The notes under the pieces: generated by a model
Told to the model about the DNA's origin: nothing
Seen by the model: only the letters and a program-made list of their open reading frames with translations
The model's database searches: none
Position numbers and translations under genes: made by a program
Shown here: positions 22,977 to 32,479 of the stretch, piece by piece
How positions within the stretch are numbered: the stretch's first letter is position 1
How the letters are laid out: every line of letters begins with the position of its first letter
Source of the DNA: CAZMGV01 sp964621525 [NCBI: uncultured bacterium]
GTDB lineage: Bacteria > JAGRBM01
NCBI GenBank assembly: GCA_964621525.1
Contig: CAZUMS010000012.1
Location: 31,543-95,542, forward strand
DNA: 64,000 nt
Direction: 5' to 3'

Positions 22977-25394
22977 TCAGCCCGCGCGCTGGCGGCGGCG
23001 GATTGCTGCTTCGTATTTCTTCTCCAGACCCGCCTTGCCGGGCTTGAAGAGCCAGATCAGCGACTGGTGCATGATGATGTCGCCGATCAGCGAACCGACG
23101 ATCGTCGTCACGGTAAGAATGCCGAAGTGTACCACCGGGATCAGGTCGGAGATGCACAGGATCGCGAAACCACCGACCAGGATCGCCGATGAGAACATGA
23201 ATGCCTTGCCGCGCGTGATTGTCGTGTAGTCGATAGCTTCCTCGTAGGTCATGCCGTCCTCCATCGACTGGTTGAATCCGATTAGGTAGTGAATCGTGTT
23301 ATCCACGAGCCCGATCGCGATGGACGGTGACATGCAAGTGGCGAGATCCAGCGGGATTCCCAGCATGCCCATGACACCGAAGGTGAACGCCACCGGCAGG
23401 ATATTCGGGATGAAGGCGATCATCGCCCGCGAGAAGCTCCTCAGCACGATCCAGAACTGGATAAACATGACGAGCGCCGAGGCGGACAGCGAATAGATCT
23501 GTGACCAGGTGACCTTGTCGATCATGTTGGACATGAGCCGCACGACACCGGAGACCCTGCCGGTAAAGTCGGGCTTGAGCTGCTTGTTGATGTAGATTTC
23601 CGTCGCCTGAATCAGTTCGTTCAACTGCGTGGACGTTAGCGCCTTCACCCGGGAGGCAATCCGTGCGGCGGTGGCGTCCGGCGTGATGAACCGGGTCAGC
23701 ACCGGCTCCCGCCGGCGGGCGAGCGGAAGAAGCTGGAGCACGCCTTCCACCTCCTCATCCCGGGACGGAAGCGTCCGGGGCCCGCCGAACAGCGCCCGCT
23801 TCACCTCCGCCATGACGTCCGAGGGTCCCAGAACGCCGGTGATCTCGTCCCGGCGGTCCAGGAAGTTCGCGATCTTGTCCATGTCCCAGTAGTCGCGGAC
23901 GTGGTTCAGCTTGAGCCCTTTCTCCTTGGGCTCGATGAATACCTCGAACGGGATCGTGCCGCCGAGGTTCTCCTCGAAGAACCGGTAGTTCCGGGTGAAC
24001 TCGGTTCGTTCGGCGAAGAATTTCACCGGGTTCGTCTCGACGGTGATGAGCGAAGCACCCCAGACGGACAGGCCGAGCAGCGCGAAGGAGGCTACGGCGA
24101 CCGCCACCGGACGCTCGCGGTTCAGTTTCGAGATCGCCCGCAGAAGCCGGTCCATCGAGCCGCTTTCCACGTTGTCCCGCACTTCCTGCCGGGGCGGCGT
24201 CGTCAGGTAGAGCAGGATGGGCGTCAACGTGATGGAGGCGACGAACGCGGCCATGATACTCGCCGCCGTCAGGATGCCGGTCTGGATCACCGGCAGGACG
24301 TCGGCCGTGGCGAGCGACAGGAAACCGATGGCGGTCGTCAGGCTCGAGTAGAAGCAGGGGCGGATCATGCGGCCCATCGTGACGACGACCGCTTCCTGTT
24401 TGTCCGAGTATTCCTCCAGCGTGTGGTAGTAATGCGTGATGATGTGAACGGAGAAGTTCACACCGATGACCAGAATCACCGGAATCACGACCGAGTTGGC
24501 GATCGTGATCGGCACGTTGCTGAGCGGCAACCCGGTCCAGCCGGATGCCGAGTCGATGGCGGAAGCGATGACCGGTACGTTGGTCACCGCGAACAGGCCG
24601 AGCAGCCAGATCGTGGAAACCACCATGCTGAGGGACGGTATCAGCACGCCGAGCAGGTTCCGGAACGTCAGAATAAGGACAATGATCGAGAACGCGAGCA
24701 CGATCGGGGTGAGGACCGTCAGGTCCTTCAGGATCGACCGATAAAGTTCGGTGGCGTAGACCGGCGTGCCGGCCAGCCGGACGGTCCCGGGCGGCGGGCC
24801 CGCCCCCTCGATCGCCTTCTCCATCTTCTTCGTGAGTTCCATGCGGTAGCTCGGGTCGTCGGACCGGCCTTCGATCACCACATAGATGAACGCCGTCTTG
24901 AGATCGGGGGAAACGAGCAGGTTCCGGTAGACGTTCGTCCCGTTCAGCTTGGCAAGGACGTACCGCTTGTCGGATTCGGACAGCTTCGTATGCCGGACGA
25001 TGGGCTCACCGAGTTTCGGGATCGAGCCCGACAGGTCCACCGAATCCAGGTCCGTCGCCGTCGCCGCCGCAATGGCGGTGATGACGCCGGACTCCCGCTT
25101 GATGCGGTTCACGGCTTTTGTCACCCACTCGAGCGAAGCCTCGCCGAGGGCATCCTCGTCCGTGTGGGAGATGATGATGAACTCGTCGGCCCCGAACTTT
25201 TTCTGGAGTTCCTGATAGGCGACGAGGTCCGGATCGTCCTTGAGGAAAAAGTATTCGAGCTCGGTGACGATCTGGAGCCTGGTGGCTGAAACGGCCAGGG
25301 CGGCCACGGTGATCAGGATCTGGACGGCAAGCACCCAGTTGCGCTTGCCGAGAAACCAGCGCGCCATGCGCTCGTAACGGTTCTGTTCTGGCAC
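22977..25394 (-). CDS. MMPL/RND-superfamily transporter
   Basis: 805 residues, a single-subunit RND/MMPL protein. TM1 spans about 18-38. A first periplasmic loop (40-225) precedes helices 2-6 (sterol-sensing-like region, 'VILVIGVNFSVHIITHYYHTLEEY'). A second half repeats the plan: one helix near 435, a second loop, then a helix bundle to 790 with 'PSIAIGLVDNTIHYLIGFNQSM'. Relatives export lipids or hydrophobic compounds, including hopanoids (HpnN), across the inner membrane using the proton gradient. GTG 25394 has GGAGG 10 bases upstream; an ATG at residue 10 is possible. No membrane-fusion protein gene is adjacent. Confidence 0.87.
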   Translation of the reverse strand: MPEQNRYERMARWFLGKRNWVLAVQILITVAALAVSATRLQIVTELEYFFLKDDPDLVAYQELQKKFGADEFIIISHTDEDALGEASLEWVTKAVNRIKRESGVITAIAAATATDLDSVDLSGSIPKLGEPIVRHTKLSESDKRYVLAKLNGTNVYRNLLVSPDLKTAFIYVVIEGRSDDPSYRMELTKKMEKAIEGAGPPPGTVRLAGTPVYATELYRSILKDLTVLTPIVLAFSIIVLILTFRNLLGVLIPSLSMVVSTIWLLGLFAVTNVPVIASAIDSASGWTGLPLSNVPITIANSVVIPVILVIGVNFSVHIITHYYHTLEEYSDKQEAVVVTMGRMIRPCFYSSLTTAIGFLSLATADVLPVIQTGILTAASIMAAFVASITLTPILLYLTTPPRQEVRDNVESGSMDRLLRAISKLNRERPVAVAVASFALLGLSVWGASLITVETNPVKFFAERTEFTRNYRFFEENLGGTIPFEVFIEPKEKGLKLNHVRDYWDMDKIANFLDRRDEITGVLGPSDVMAEVKRALFGGPRTLPSRDEEVEGVLQLLPLARRREPVLTRFITPDATAARIASRVKALTSTQLNELIQATEIYINKQLKPDFTGRVSGVVRLMSNMIDKVTWSQIYSLSASALVMFIQFWIVLRSFSRAMIAFIPNILPVAFTFGVMGMLGIPLDLATCMSPSIAIGLVDNTIHYLIGFNQSMEDGMTYEEAIDYTTITRGKAFMFSSAILVGGFAILCISDLIPVVHFGILTVTTIVGSLIGDIIMHQSLIWLFKPGKAGLEKKYEAAIRRRQRAG

Positions 25395-25520
25395 GAGGGA
25401 AAAGCCTCCGCCGGCTCCCGTTCGGACGGTCGCACGGTGATTCCCGGGGAAACAGGATCAGCACTGTTTTTCACAGGCTGACGGGGAAGGCAACAGAAAC
25501 TGGAGAGACTTAACGAGGCT

Positions 25521-26672
25521 TCATGTTCGGACGACGAACCGGTAGACGGCCCGCCGGATTCCGGCGCCAAGGCCAAGCGTCCGCACTGCGCCTTCGAGCA
25601 GGGGCGGCGCGGCGGCAGCCGCCCGCCATACAGCCCGGCCCATCGGGACACCGTCCAGCGGCTGCCGGCCGAGTCCCTCTTCATAGGCCGGTAGCGGATT
25701 TCCCGGGCTGGAGAGCAGCGCCTCGGCCGCCCGCCGTCCCGACTCCACCGCCTGATAGATTCCCTCCCCCGTCGTGGGGCTCGCGAGAGATGCCGCATCG
25801 CCCACGAGAAGCACCCTGCCTCGGCCGAGGAGGGTTCCCTCCCCCGCCAGCGGAATCGGGTGCCCGAGCAGGCGGCCCACGGGCACTCCTCCGTCCAGGA
25901 GCCGCCTTGCCGGTTCGTAGGATTCACTGAACCACCGGTACGCCAGCTGTAGCGTGATCCGGTCCGGGCGCTCTGGCGGGAAGTAGCCCACCCCCACGTT
26001 CACCCGGCTTCCGCCCGCCGGAAAGATCCAGCCATAGCCGGGGATCAGTTCCTTCGGGAAGAAAAGCCCGAGCGATGCCGGCGGCGACTTCACCCCGTTG
26101 AAATAGCCCCGGATCGCCACGCTTTCGTGGGCGGGCTTTCCGAACAGGTAACGGCGGACGACGGACAGCGCCCCGTCGGCGCCGATCAGGGTTTCCGGCT
26201 TCACGGTCCGGGGGCGGCCACGGTCATCCAGCTCCAGTTCCGCCGCGCTCCCGTCCCAGCGGACCTTCATTACCGTGACGCCCGACCTGAACGAAGCCCC
26301 CGAGCGGACCGCGTGGTCCAGCAGCAGGGTGTCGAACTCCGTGCGCGGGACGACGTAGGCGCTCCTGATATGCTGCCCGTCCGGGGTGAGCCGTTCCATG
26401 ACGGAAGTCCCGCCGTAGGGCCCCGTGAGCCACATGCCCGGAACAGACTGGAAGCCTCCGAAACGGCTTTCGGGGATACCGGCAGCAGCGAGCGTTTCGA
26501 GAGCGCGGAGCGAGACGGCGTCGCCGCAGGACTTGTCCCGCGGGAACGCGGCCCGGTCGGTCACGAACACCTCGCGGCCGGCCCTCGCGAGCACGGCGGC
26601 CGCTATCGCCCCCGCAGGCCCCGCCCCCGCCACCAGGACACCCGGCCGGTCTGGAATCTCCGCCTCGCTCAT
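25521..26672 (-). CDS. Geranylgeranyl reductase-family FAD-dependent oxidoreductase
   Basis: 383 residues from ATG 26672; a GTG at 26714 would add 14 residues before the Rossmann fold. FAD motif G-A-G-P-A-G (16-21), 'FPRDKSCGD' (43-51, the family's P-R-x-K-x-C-G-D/G block), and 'LVGDAASLASPTTGEGIYQAVESG' for the second FAD contact are all present. The enzymes reduce prenyl double bonds or oxidise hydrophobic substrates, for example in archaeal-type lipids, menaquinone or carotenoids. Which one applies here is not visible. It is divergent from the SDR gene at 26885 across a short region that contains an inverted repeat. Confidence 0.85.
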   Translation of the reverse strand: MSEAEIPDRPGVLVAGAGPAGAIAAAVLARAGREVFVTDRAAFPRDKSCGDAVSLRALETLAAAGIPESRFGGFQSVPGMWLTGPYGGTSVMERLTPDGQHIRSAYVVPRTEFDTLLLDHAVRSGASFRSGVTVMKVRWDGSAAELELDDRGRPRTVKPETLIGADGALSVVRRYLFGKPAHESVAIRGYFNGVKSPPASLGLFFPKELIPGYGWIFPAGGSRVNVGVGYFPPERPDRITLQLAYRWFSESYEPARRLLDGGVPVGRLLGHPIPLAGEGTLLGRGRVLLVGDAASLASPTTGEGIYQAVESGRRAAEALLSSPGNPLPAYEEGLGRQPLDGVPMGRAVWRAAAAAPPLLEGAVRTLGLGAGIRRAVYRFVVRT

Positions 26673-26815
26673 ACCGCCCCAATTCTGGGCGATAGACTCC
26701 GCTTTGGCGATCACTTTGTCCCCGGAAGCACAACGGCCCGAACGGGAATTCCTTCCGGGATACCTGCCGCCGACCCCTTGCCCTCGGGGCCCCGGAACCC
26801 CTAGGGTTCGCCCCC

Positions 26816-26829
26816 TGACTGGCGAGTCA
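26816..26829. promoter_or_regulatory. TGACT-GGCG-AGTCA inverted repeat, candidate operator
   Basis: A 14-base symmetric site with 5-base arms lies between the divergent reductase and SDR genes, 56 bases before the SDR ATG. TGAC/GTCA arms are common in operators of TetR-type fatty-acid regulators. No regulator is encoded nearby. Confidence 0.3.
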
Positions 26830-26884
26830 ATCCCGCCGTCACCAGAACAAAACTCCGGATAACAGAGGAAGGGATCAGGACACC

Positions 26885-27772
26885 ATGGCGAATCTTCTCA
26901 AGGGCAAAACGATTGCGATCACGGGCGCGGGCGGCGGCATCGGCCGGGCCCACGCGCTGCTGGCGGCGAAGGAAGGTGCGCAGGTCGTCGTGAACGATCT
27001 CGGCGGCGCCCGCGACGGCTCGGGCTCGGGCTCTACGACGATGGCCGAGAAGGTCTGCGAGGAGATCCGCGCGATGGGCGGCCAGGCGGCCCCGAACTAC
27101 GGCAACGTGGCGACCGCCGACGGTGCAAACTCCATCGTCGAGACGGCAGTCAAGACGTTCGGCAAGCTGGACGGCATGGTCTGCAACGCCGGCATCCTGC
27201 GCGACAAATCGTTCAAGAACATGACCGACGAGCTGTGGGACCCGGTCTACAACGTGCACCTCAAAGGCACCTACTACTGCGCCAAGGCCGCCTGGATGCA
27301 CTTCCTCGAGAAGCAGATCAAGGGCCGCCTCGTGTTCACGAGCTCCACGTCGGGCCTGTTCGGCAACTTCGGCCAGACGAACTACGGCGCGGCGAAGGCC
27401 GGCATCTGGGGCCTCATGAACAGTCTCTGGCGCGAGGGCGAGAAAGCCGGCATCACCGTCAACTCGATTTGCCCCGTGGCGCTCACCCGCCTCACGGAAG
27501 ACCTCGCCGGTTTCAAAGGCGAGAACTCCCCGATGGCCGAGCTGAAGCCCGAGCACATCTCCCCGGTCGTGATCTGGCTGCTCTCCGACCAGGCGGCGAA
27601 TGTCTCCGGCCGCACCTTCCTCGTGAAGGGTGCCGAAGTGGAACTCCTCACGCTGATCCGCGAACCCGGCGCTGTGAGCGCCTCCAAAGACCCGTGGGAT
27701 CCCACCTCCCTCGGCCAGAAACTCCAGGAAGCGGTCAAGCAGTCGAAGTTCAAGGCGAGCTGGTCCGCCTGA
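26885..27772 (+). CDS. SDR-family 3-hydroxyacyl-CoA dehydrogenase-like enzyme
   Basis: 295 residues with the motif T-G-A-G-G-G-I-G-R-A-H (13-23) and an extended 'VVVNDLGGARDGSGSGSTTMAEKVCEEI' segment. That combination is characteristic of the (3R)-hydroxyacyl-CoA dehydrogenase domain of peroxisomal multifunctional enzyme type 2 and its bacterial relatives. N-A-G-I-L-R-D-K-S-F, a serine in F-T-S-S-T-S-G and Y-G-A-A-K complete the active site. A good ribosome site (AGGA, 4 bases before ATG) supports the start. It is followed by a strong terminator, so it is monocistronic. Likely role: beta-oxidation of fatty or sterol side-chain acyl-CoA. Confidence 0.87.
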   Translation: MANLLKGKTIAITGAGGGIGRAHALLAAKEGAQVVVNDLGGARDGSGSGSTTMAEKVCEEIRAMGGQAAPNYGNVATADGANSIVETAVKTFGKLDGMVCNAGILRDKSFKNMTDELWDPVYNVHLKGTYYCAKAAWMHFLEKQIKGRLVFTSSTSGLFGNFGQTNYGAAKAGIWGLMNSLWREGEKAGITVNSICPVALTRLTEDLAGFKGENSPMAELKPEHISPVVIWLLSDQAANVSGRTFLVKGAEVELLTLIREPGAVSASKDPWDPTSLGQKLQEAVKQSKFKASWSA

Positions 27773-27797
27773 TCCGGCTGACCACACGCCCGCCAAC

Positions 27798-27829
27798 AAA
27801 AACGGGGCCGGAAACGGCCCCGTTTTTTG
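27798..27829 (+). terminator. Strong intrinsic terminator after the SDR gene
   Basis: AACGGGGCCG and CGGCCCCGTT form a perfect 10-base-pair stem with a GAAA loop, flanked by A5 and T6, so it can work in both directions. It separates the SDR from the converging histidine kinase gene. Confidence 0.9.
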
Positions 27830-27898
27830 CTGATGCCCGCGGATGAAGAAGGTGAGGACGAGAAACCGGGGCCACGGGAGTGTGTGCTCCGCAACGCC

Positions 27899-29368
27899 CT
27901 ATCCCGGCAGCCGGAACTCGGCTTCGAGGCCTCCGCCGGGAGCGTTCCGGAGCCGGAGCTCGCCCCCTTCGGTTTCGGCGACGGCTTTGGCGACCGAGAG
28001 TCCCATGCCGGTTCCGGCGGACTTGGTGGAGTAGAACGGCTTTGTCACCTGCCCGAGCAGGTTTTCGGGGATGCCCGGTCCGTCATCGGCGACGGTGACG
28101 AGGAGCGAACCGCCACTCCGGTCCACGAGAACCGAAACCCGGTTCCGGGCGGCGTCGATGGCATTGTGAATCAGGTTGAACAGTCCCTGGGAGAACCGGT
28201 CCGGGTCTCTGGGTTTCAGCTCCCGGGCCGAAGGGGTGAGCACCCGGACGTCGAGCTGGACGCCGGCACTGGCCGCCCGGGGCATGAGGTGTTCGGCTTC
28301 CGTCTCGGCGATTTCGGCGTAGGAGAGCACCGGCGCTGCCGGTTCCTCCTTCCCGCCCTCGGGACCGTCCATCCGTTCCTTGAGAACGTCCGTCAACATG
28401 TGACTGAGGCCGTCCCGGGCCTTTTCGAGCTTGGCGAGTTCGGCGAGCACGGCCTCGCGGTTCTCGGGCGGAAGCGGCCCAAGCTGCCGCTCGATCTGGT
28501 GGAGCCCCATGCCGATGAGTCCCAGCTCGTGCCGCGTCTGGTGAGCGATGCGGGCGGACACTTCGCCGACGGCGGCGAGCTTCGACTTGAGTTCGAGTTC
28601 GCCCAGCAGCCGGACGATCTTCTCCCGGCGCTGGATCAGCATCTGGAGGGCGAGGCTCACGTAGAAGCCCCACAGGAACCAGCCGATGGTGGTCAGCGGA
28701 TACCGGTCCCGGTAGCTCTCAAGCGCGGCGAAGTTCACGGGAGCGGCCAGGATCGCGATCAGGAAGTAGATGACGAAATCGTGGTTCCAGACGCTCCCGG
28801 ACCGGAGCGCTTCGGGCTCCGGCGGCCTGCCGCGGTTTCTCAGCCAGATACCCAGCTCGCTGACGGCCAGATAGGTCATGTCGATGAAGCCCAGCATCAG
28901 GGCGTACTTGAAATCGAGACCGGGGCCGCCGGTGGGAACGGGATACGTCCCCGCCCCCGTATTCAGATAGTAGGTGTGGGCGACGAAGATGGCCACGATA
29001 AAGCCCGCCATTGCCCAGGCGATCGAGGCCGGGTGATTCGATATCCGGTGGATCTTCCATTCGCGCCAGCGACGCGGCCAGACGGTGTAGAAGATCAGTC
29101 CCCGGACGAGGGTGGACGCCGTCACGATCCAGATCACCTTCGGCCCCATGATGAAGTAGCAGGCAATGGCGACGACGCCGGTCCCGAAATGGACGTACCG
29201 CTTGGGCGGGATATCGAGCGGAAAGAGGCCCGTGATGACCATCATCGCGAAGGCGGTGAGGATAAATCCCGGTGATTCCGGCCATGACCTGAGCGGCCAC
29301 CAGTCGCCCATCCAGTCGCCGAGGATGAGCTCGTTCCAGCGCTCCAGAAACTCGATGATGAAGTTCAA
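27899..29368 (-). CDS. Membrane sensor histidine kinase
   Basis: 489 residues. About seven hydrophobic segments in the first 245 residues form an integral membrane sensor (for example 32-50, 62-75, 78-95, 115-135, 153-172, 197-218, 227-246). The phospho-acceptor is H276 in 'ARIAHQTRHELG', a variant of the usual A-H-E-I-R-N-P. The ATPase part has N-box N-L-I-H-N-A-I-D-A-A, G1 D-D-G-P-G-I-P, and 'KPFYSTKSAGTGMGLS'. TTG 29368 overlaps the stop of the response regulator (TTGA), so the two are translated together. The signal is unknown. The ATPase type is NtrB-like rather than the HisKA_3 type that usually accompanies NarL regulators. Confidence 0.88.
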   Translation of the reverse strand: MNFIIEFLERWNELILGDWMGDWWPLRSWPESPGFILTAFAMMVITGLFPLDIPPKRYVHFGTGVVAIACYFIMGPKVIWIVTASTLVRGLIFYTVWPRRWREWKIHRISNHPASIAWAMAGFIVAIFVAHTYYLNTGAGTYPVPTGGPGLDFKYALMLGFIDMTYLAVSELGIWLRNRGRPPEPEALRSGSVWNHDFVIYFLIAILAAPVNFAALESYRDRYPLTTIGWFLWGFYVSLALQMLIQRREKIVRLLGELELKSKLAAVGEVSARIAHQTRHELGLIGMGLHQIERQLGPLPPENREAVLAELAKLEKARDGLSHMLTDVLKERMDGPEGGKEEPAAPVLSYAEIAETEAEHLMPRAASAGVQLDVRVLTPSARELKPRDPDRFSQGLFNLIHNAIDAARNRVSVLVDRSGGSLLVTVADDGPGIPENLLGQVTKPFYSTKSAGTGMGLSVAKAVAETEGGELRLRNAPGGGLEAEFRLPG

Positions 29369-30012
29369 GACGCGATCCCGTACCGGTTGGCGATGACGGC
29401 TAGTCGGGTCCGGTCAGGAACCTGGAGCGCCTGGAGAATATGGGTGACGTGGTTTTTCACCGTGCCCTCGCTCAGAAAGAGCTTGTCGGCGATCTCCTTG
29501 TTCGACCGGCCCTCGGCGATGAGCGCGAGGACGTCCCGCTGGCGGGGCGTGAACGAGGTGACGATCCGGCGGAACTCCCGCGAGTCGGGGTCGGTCCGCA
29601 TCGCCTCGGCGAGCCTGATGGCGAGATCGGCGCTCATCACCGTCTTTCCGCCGGCGGCATCGCGAATGGAACGGAGCAGTTCCTTCGGGGCCGCATCCTT
29701 GCGCATGAATCCGGACGCACCGGCGTCCAGCGCCCGCTTCACCCGCCGGGGGTCGTCAAATGCCGACAGCATGAGCACCGGCTGCCGTCCGATCAGTTCC
29801 GGTAACGCCTCGATGCCGCTCCGGTCGGGCAGTTCCACGTCCAGAACGAGTAGATCGACCGGGTTCGACGCGAGCAGCGGTTCCAGTTCGGCGATGCTGC
29901 CCGCCTCGACGGCAACGTCGATATCCTCTTCGGCCGACAGGAGTCCCTTCAGACCGGAGCGGAAGACCGGATGGTCGTCGCAGATGGCGATTCGGAGTTT
30001 GGGCATGAGCAT
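29365..30012 (-). CDS. NarL/LuxR-family response regulator
   Basis: 215 residues. The receiver domain has the acidic pair D12-D13, phospho-site D58 (V-L-D-V-E-L-P-D) and a lysine in 'FMRKDAAPKELL'. The C-terminal LuxR-type helix-turn-helix is 'LTPRQRDVLALIAEGRSNKEIADKLFLSEGTVKNHV'. ATG 30012 is used (AAGAAG six bases before); ATG 30006 is the alternative. Co-translated with the histidine kinase. Divergently placed to the lipase gene across 243 bases, so the lipase or its own operon may be targets, which is inference. Confidence 0.92.
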   Translation of the reverse strand: MLMPKLRIAICDDHPVFRSGLKGLLSAEEDIDVAVEAGSIAELEPLLASNPVDLLVLDVELPDRSGIEALPELIGRQPVLMLSAFDDPRRVKRALDAGASGFMRKDAAPKELLRSIRDAAGGKTVMSADLAIRLAEAMRTDPDSREFRRIVTSFTPRQRDVLALIAEGRSNKEIADKLFLSEGTVKNHVTHILQALQVPDRTRLAVIANRYGIAS

Positions 30013-30114
30013 ATATCGCTTCTTAAAATAGGCCCGTTACCACCTTAAAACCACCTGAACCGCCCGTTTCCATGCAACGCACCGCGTTAAATCGCCGTTA
30101 TGCCTGTCAGAAAA

Positions 30115-30126
30115 TGACTAAAGTCA
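30115..30126. promoter_or_regulatory. TGACT-AA-AGTCA inverted repeat between response regulator and lipase genes
   Basis: A 12-base symmetric site with 5-base arms lies in the AT-richer 243-base divergent region. The half-site equals that at 26816. It could be a regulator binding site for either gene. Confidence 0.3.
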
Positions 30127-30255
30127 CGGGAGAACATGACCCCCGGTATCTGAAATATAACGCCATTAGACCGTATCCTCGTTTCATCAAGTTAATCGAA
30201 AGCTGCCGCCACCGGAGAGGTCCGGACCGGCAGGGGAAACGAGGAGAGAACCATC

Positions 30256-31155
30256 ATGTTCCGCAAGCTTCTGATCATCGCCGCCTTCGCCGCCATCGTC
30301 TGCTCGCCGGGGAGCGCCCTTGCGGGCGGCTCGCAGCCCAAGGTCGGCTGCAAGTATCCCATCGTGCTGGCTCACGGGTTCAGCGGTTTCGATTCGCTGC
30401 TCGGCATCGAATACTTCTATGGGATCGCCAGCGCCCTCAAGGCCGAAGGTCACAAGGTGTTCGCCACCGAAGTGTCCGCCTTCAACTCCGCTGAAGTCCG
30501 CGGCAACCAGCTTGCCGACCAGGTCGAACAGATCCTGGCCATCACAGGCGCGCAAAAGGTTATCCTGCTCGGCCACTCCATGGGCGGCCTCGATGTCCGC
30601 TACGCTGCGAAATACCGCCTCGGGGCGAACAAGGTCGCCGCCGTCGTGACACTGGCGTCTCCGCACCGCGGCGCCGTCATTGCCGATCTGACCTACGCGA
30701 TCCTCAACGGTGCCATGACCCTTACCGGTCCTGTCGGTGACGCAGTCAATGCTTTTGTTTCCCTGCTCGGTGGTACGATCCTGAGCGGGAAGATATATCT
30801 CCCCCAGGACGTGGTGCTTGCCGTCAAGAACCTGACCACCGCCTACCTCGCCGGCTGGAACACGGTCGTCACGAATGTCCCCGGCGTCACCTACTGGAGC
30901 TACAGCGGCACGAACGTCGTCAACGTATCGCTGGATCCTACGGACGCCCTCATGTTCGTGACGAGCCTCGTCGATTCCACCCCGAACGACGGCCTCGTCA
31001 GCCGGACCTCGGCCTCCTGGGGCGTCGCCAAGAACCTGAACCTGAACGCCAACCATCTGGACGAGGTGAACCAGCTCCTCGGCTCCACCGGCGTGTTCGA
31101 TGCCAAGAGCTTCTTCCGGGGCGTCGCCTCCGAGCTGAAGAGCAAGGGCTTCTAA
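30256..31155 (+). CDS. Secreted triacylglycerol lipase/esterase (alpha/beta hydrolase)
   Basis: 299 residues with a signal peptide ending at A-L-A (about residue 23), so exported. The fold is the Pseudomonas/Burkholderia lipase type: oxyanion-hole region 'PIVLAHGFSGFDSL', nucleophile S108 in G-H-S-M-G-G, the 'TLASPHRGA' block, acid D245 in N-D-G-L-V-S and H267 in N-A-N-H-L-D-E-V. The D-G-L-V and N-H-L-D-E-V-N blocks match the family's calcium-site region. No dedicated foldase gene is adjacent, although relatives of this family often need one. The ribosome site GAGGAGA precedes the ATG. A terminator follows. Confidence 0.9.
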   Translation: MFRKLLIIAAFAAIVCSPGSALAGGSQPKVGCKYPIVLAHGFSGFDSLLGIEYFYGIASALKAEGHKVFATEVSAFNSAEVRGNQLADQVEQILAITGAQKVILLGHSMGGLDVRYAAKYRLGANKVAAVVTLASPHRGAVIADLTYAILNGAMTLTGPVGDAVNAFVSLLGGTILSGKIYLPQDVVLAVKNLTTAYLAGWNTVVTNVPGVTYWSYSGTNVVNVSLDPTDALMFVTSLVDSTPNDGLVSRTSASWGVAKNLNLNANHLDEVNQLLGSTGVFDAKSFFRGVASELKSKGF

Positions 31156-31189
31156 GACAGACCCATTCCGGGGAGTTCCTCCTCCCTCG

Positions 31190-31224
31190 GCGGCCTCCCC
31201 GGCAACGGGGAGGCCGCTTTTTTA
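31190..31224 (+). terminator. Intrinsic terminator after the lipase gene
   Basis: GCGGCCTCCCCG and CGGGGAGGCCGC form a perfect 12-base-pair stem with a GCAA loop, followed by T6. Located 34 bases after the lipase stop. Confidence 0.92.
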
Positions 31225-31300
31225 ACTTCCGCCCATGAAACCCCGCCGCTTCCACCCCGAAGCCCCAGCCGGGCCAAAATGACGAATTTTTCGTTTGCGC

Positions 31301-31329
31301 TTGACCGCCGCTCCCTTTATCTATTTAGA
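31301..31329 (+). promoter_or_regulatory. Sigma70-type promoter of mreB
   Basis: TTGACC (31301-31306) and TTTAGA (31324-31329) are 17 bases apart, in the gap between the lipase terminator and the mreB start at 31366. Confidence 0.5.
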
Positions 31330-31362
31330 CAGCACCTGAGTTGAAGAAAGCTGGTTACCTGA

Positions 31363-32409
<1,047 letters not shown>

Positions 32410-32429
32410 TCCGGCTCCCTTAAAAGCAG

Positions 32430-32460
32430 ACGGGGACTCCGACTGGAGTCCCCGTTCTCA
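32430..32460 (+). terminator. Terminator after mreB
   Basis: ACGGGGACTCC and GGAGTCCCCGT form an 11-base-pair perfect stem with a 4-base loop (GACT), followed by TCTCATT. It also separates the converging oxidoreductase gene. Confidence 0.78.
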
Positions 32461-32479
32461 TTCGGTCAATTGCACGGTC

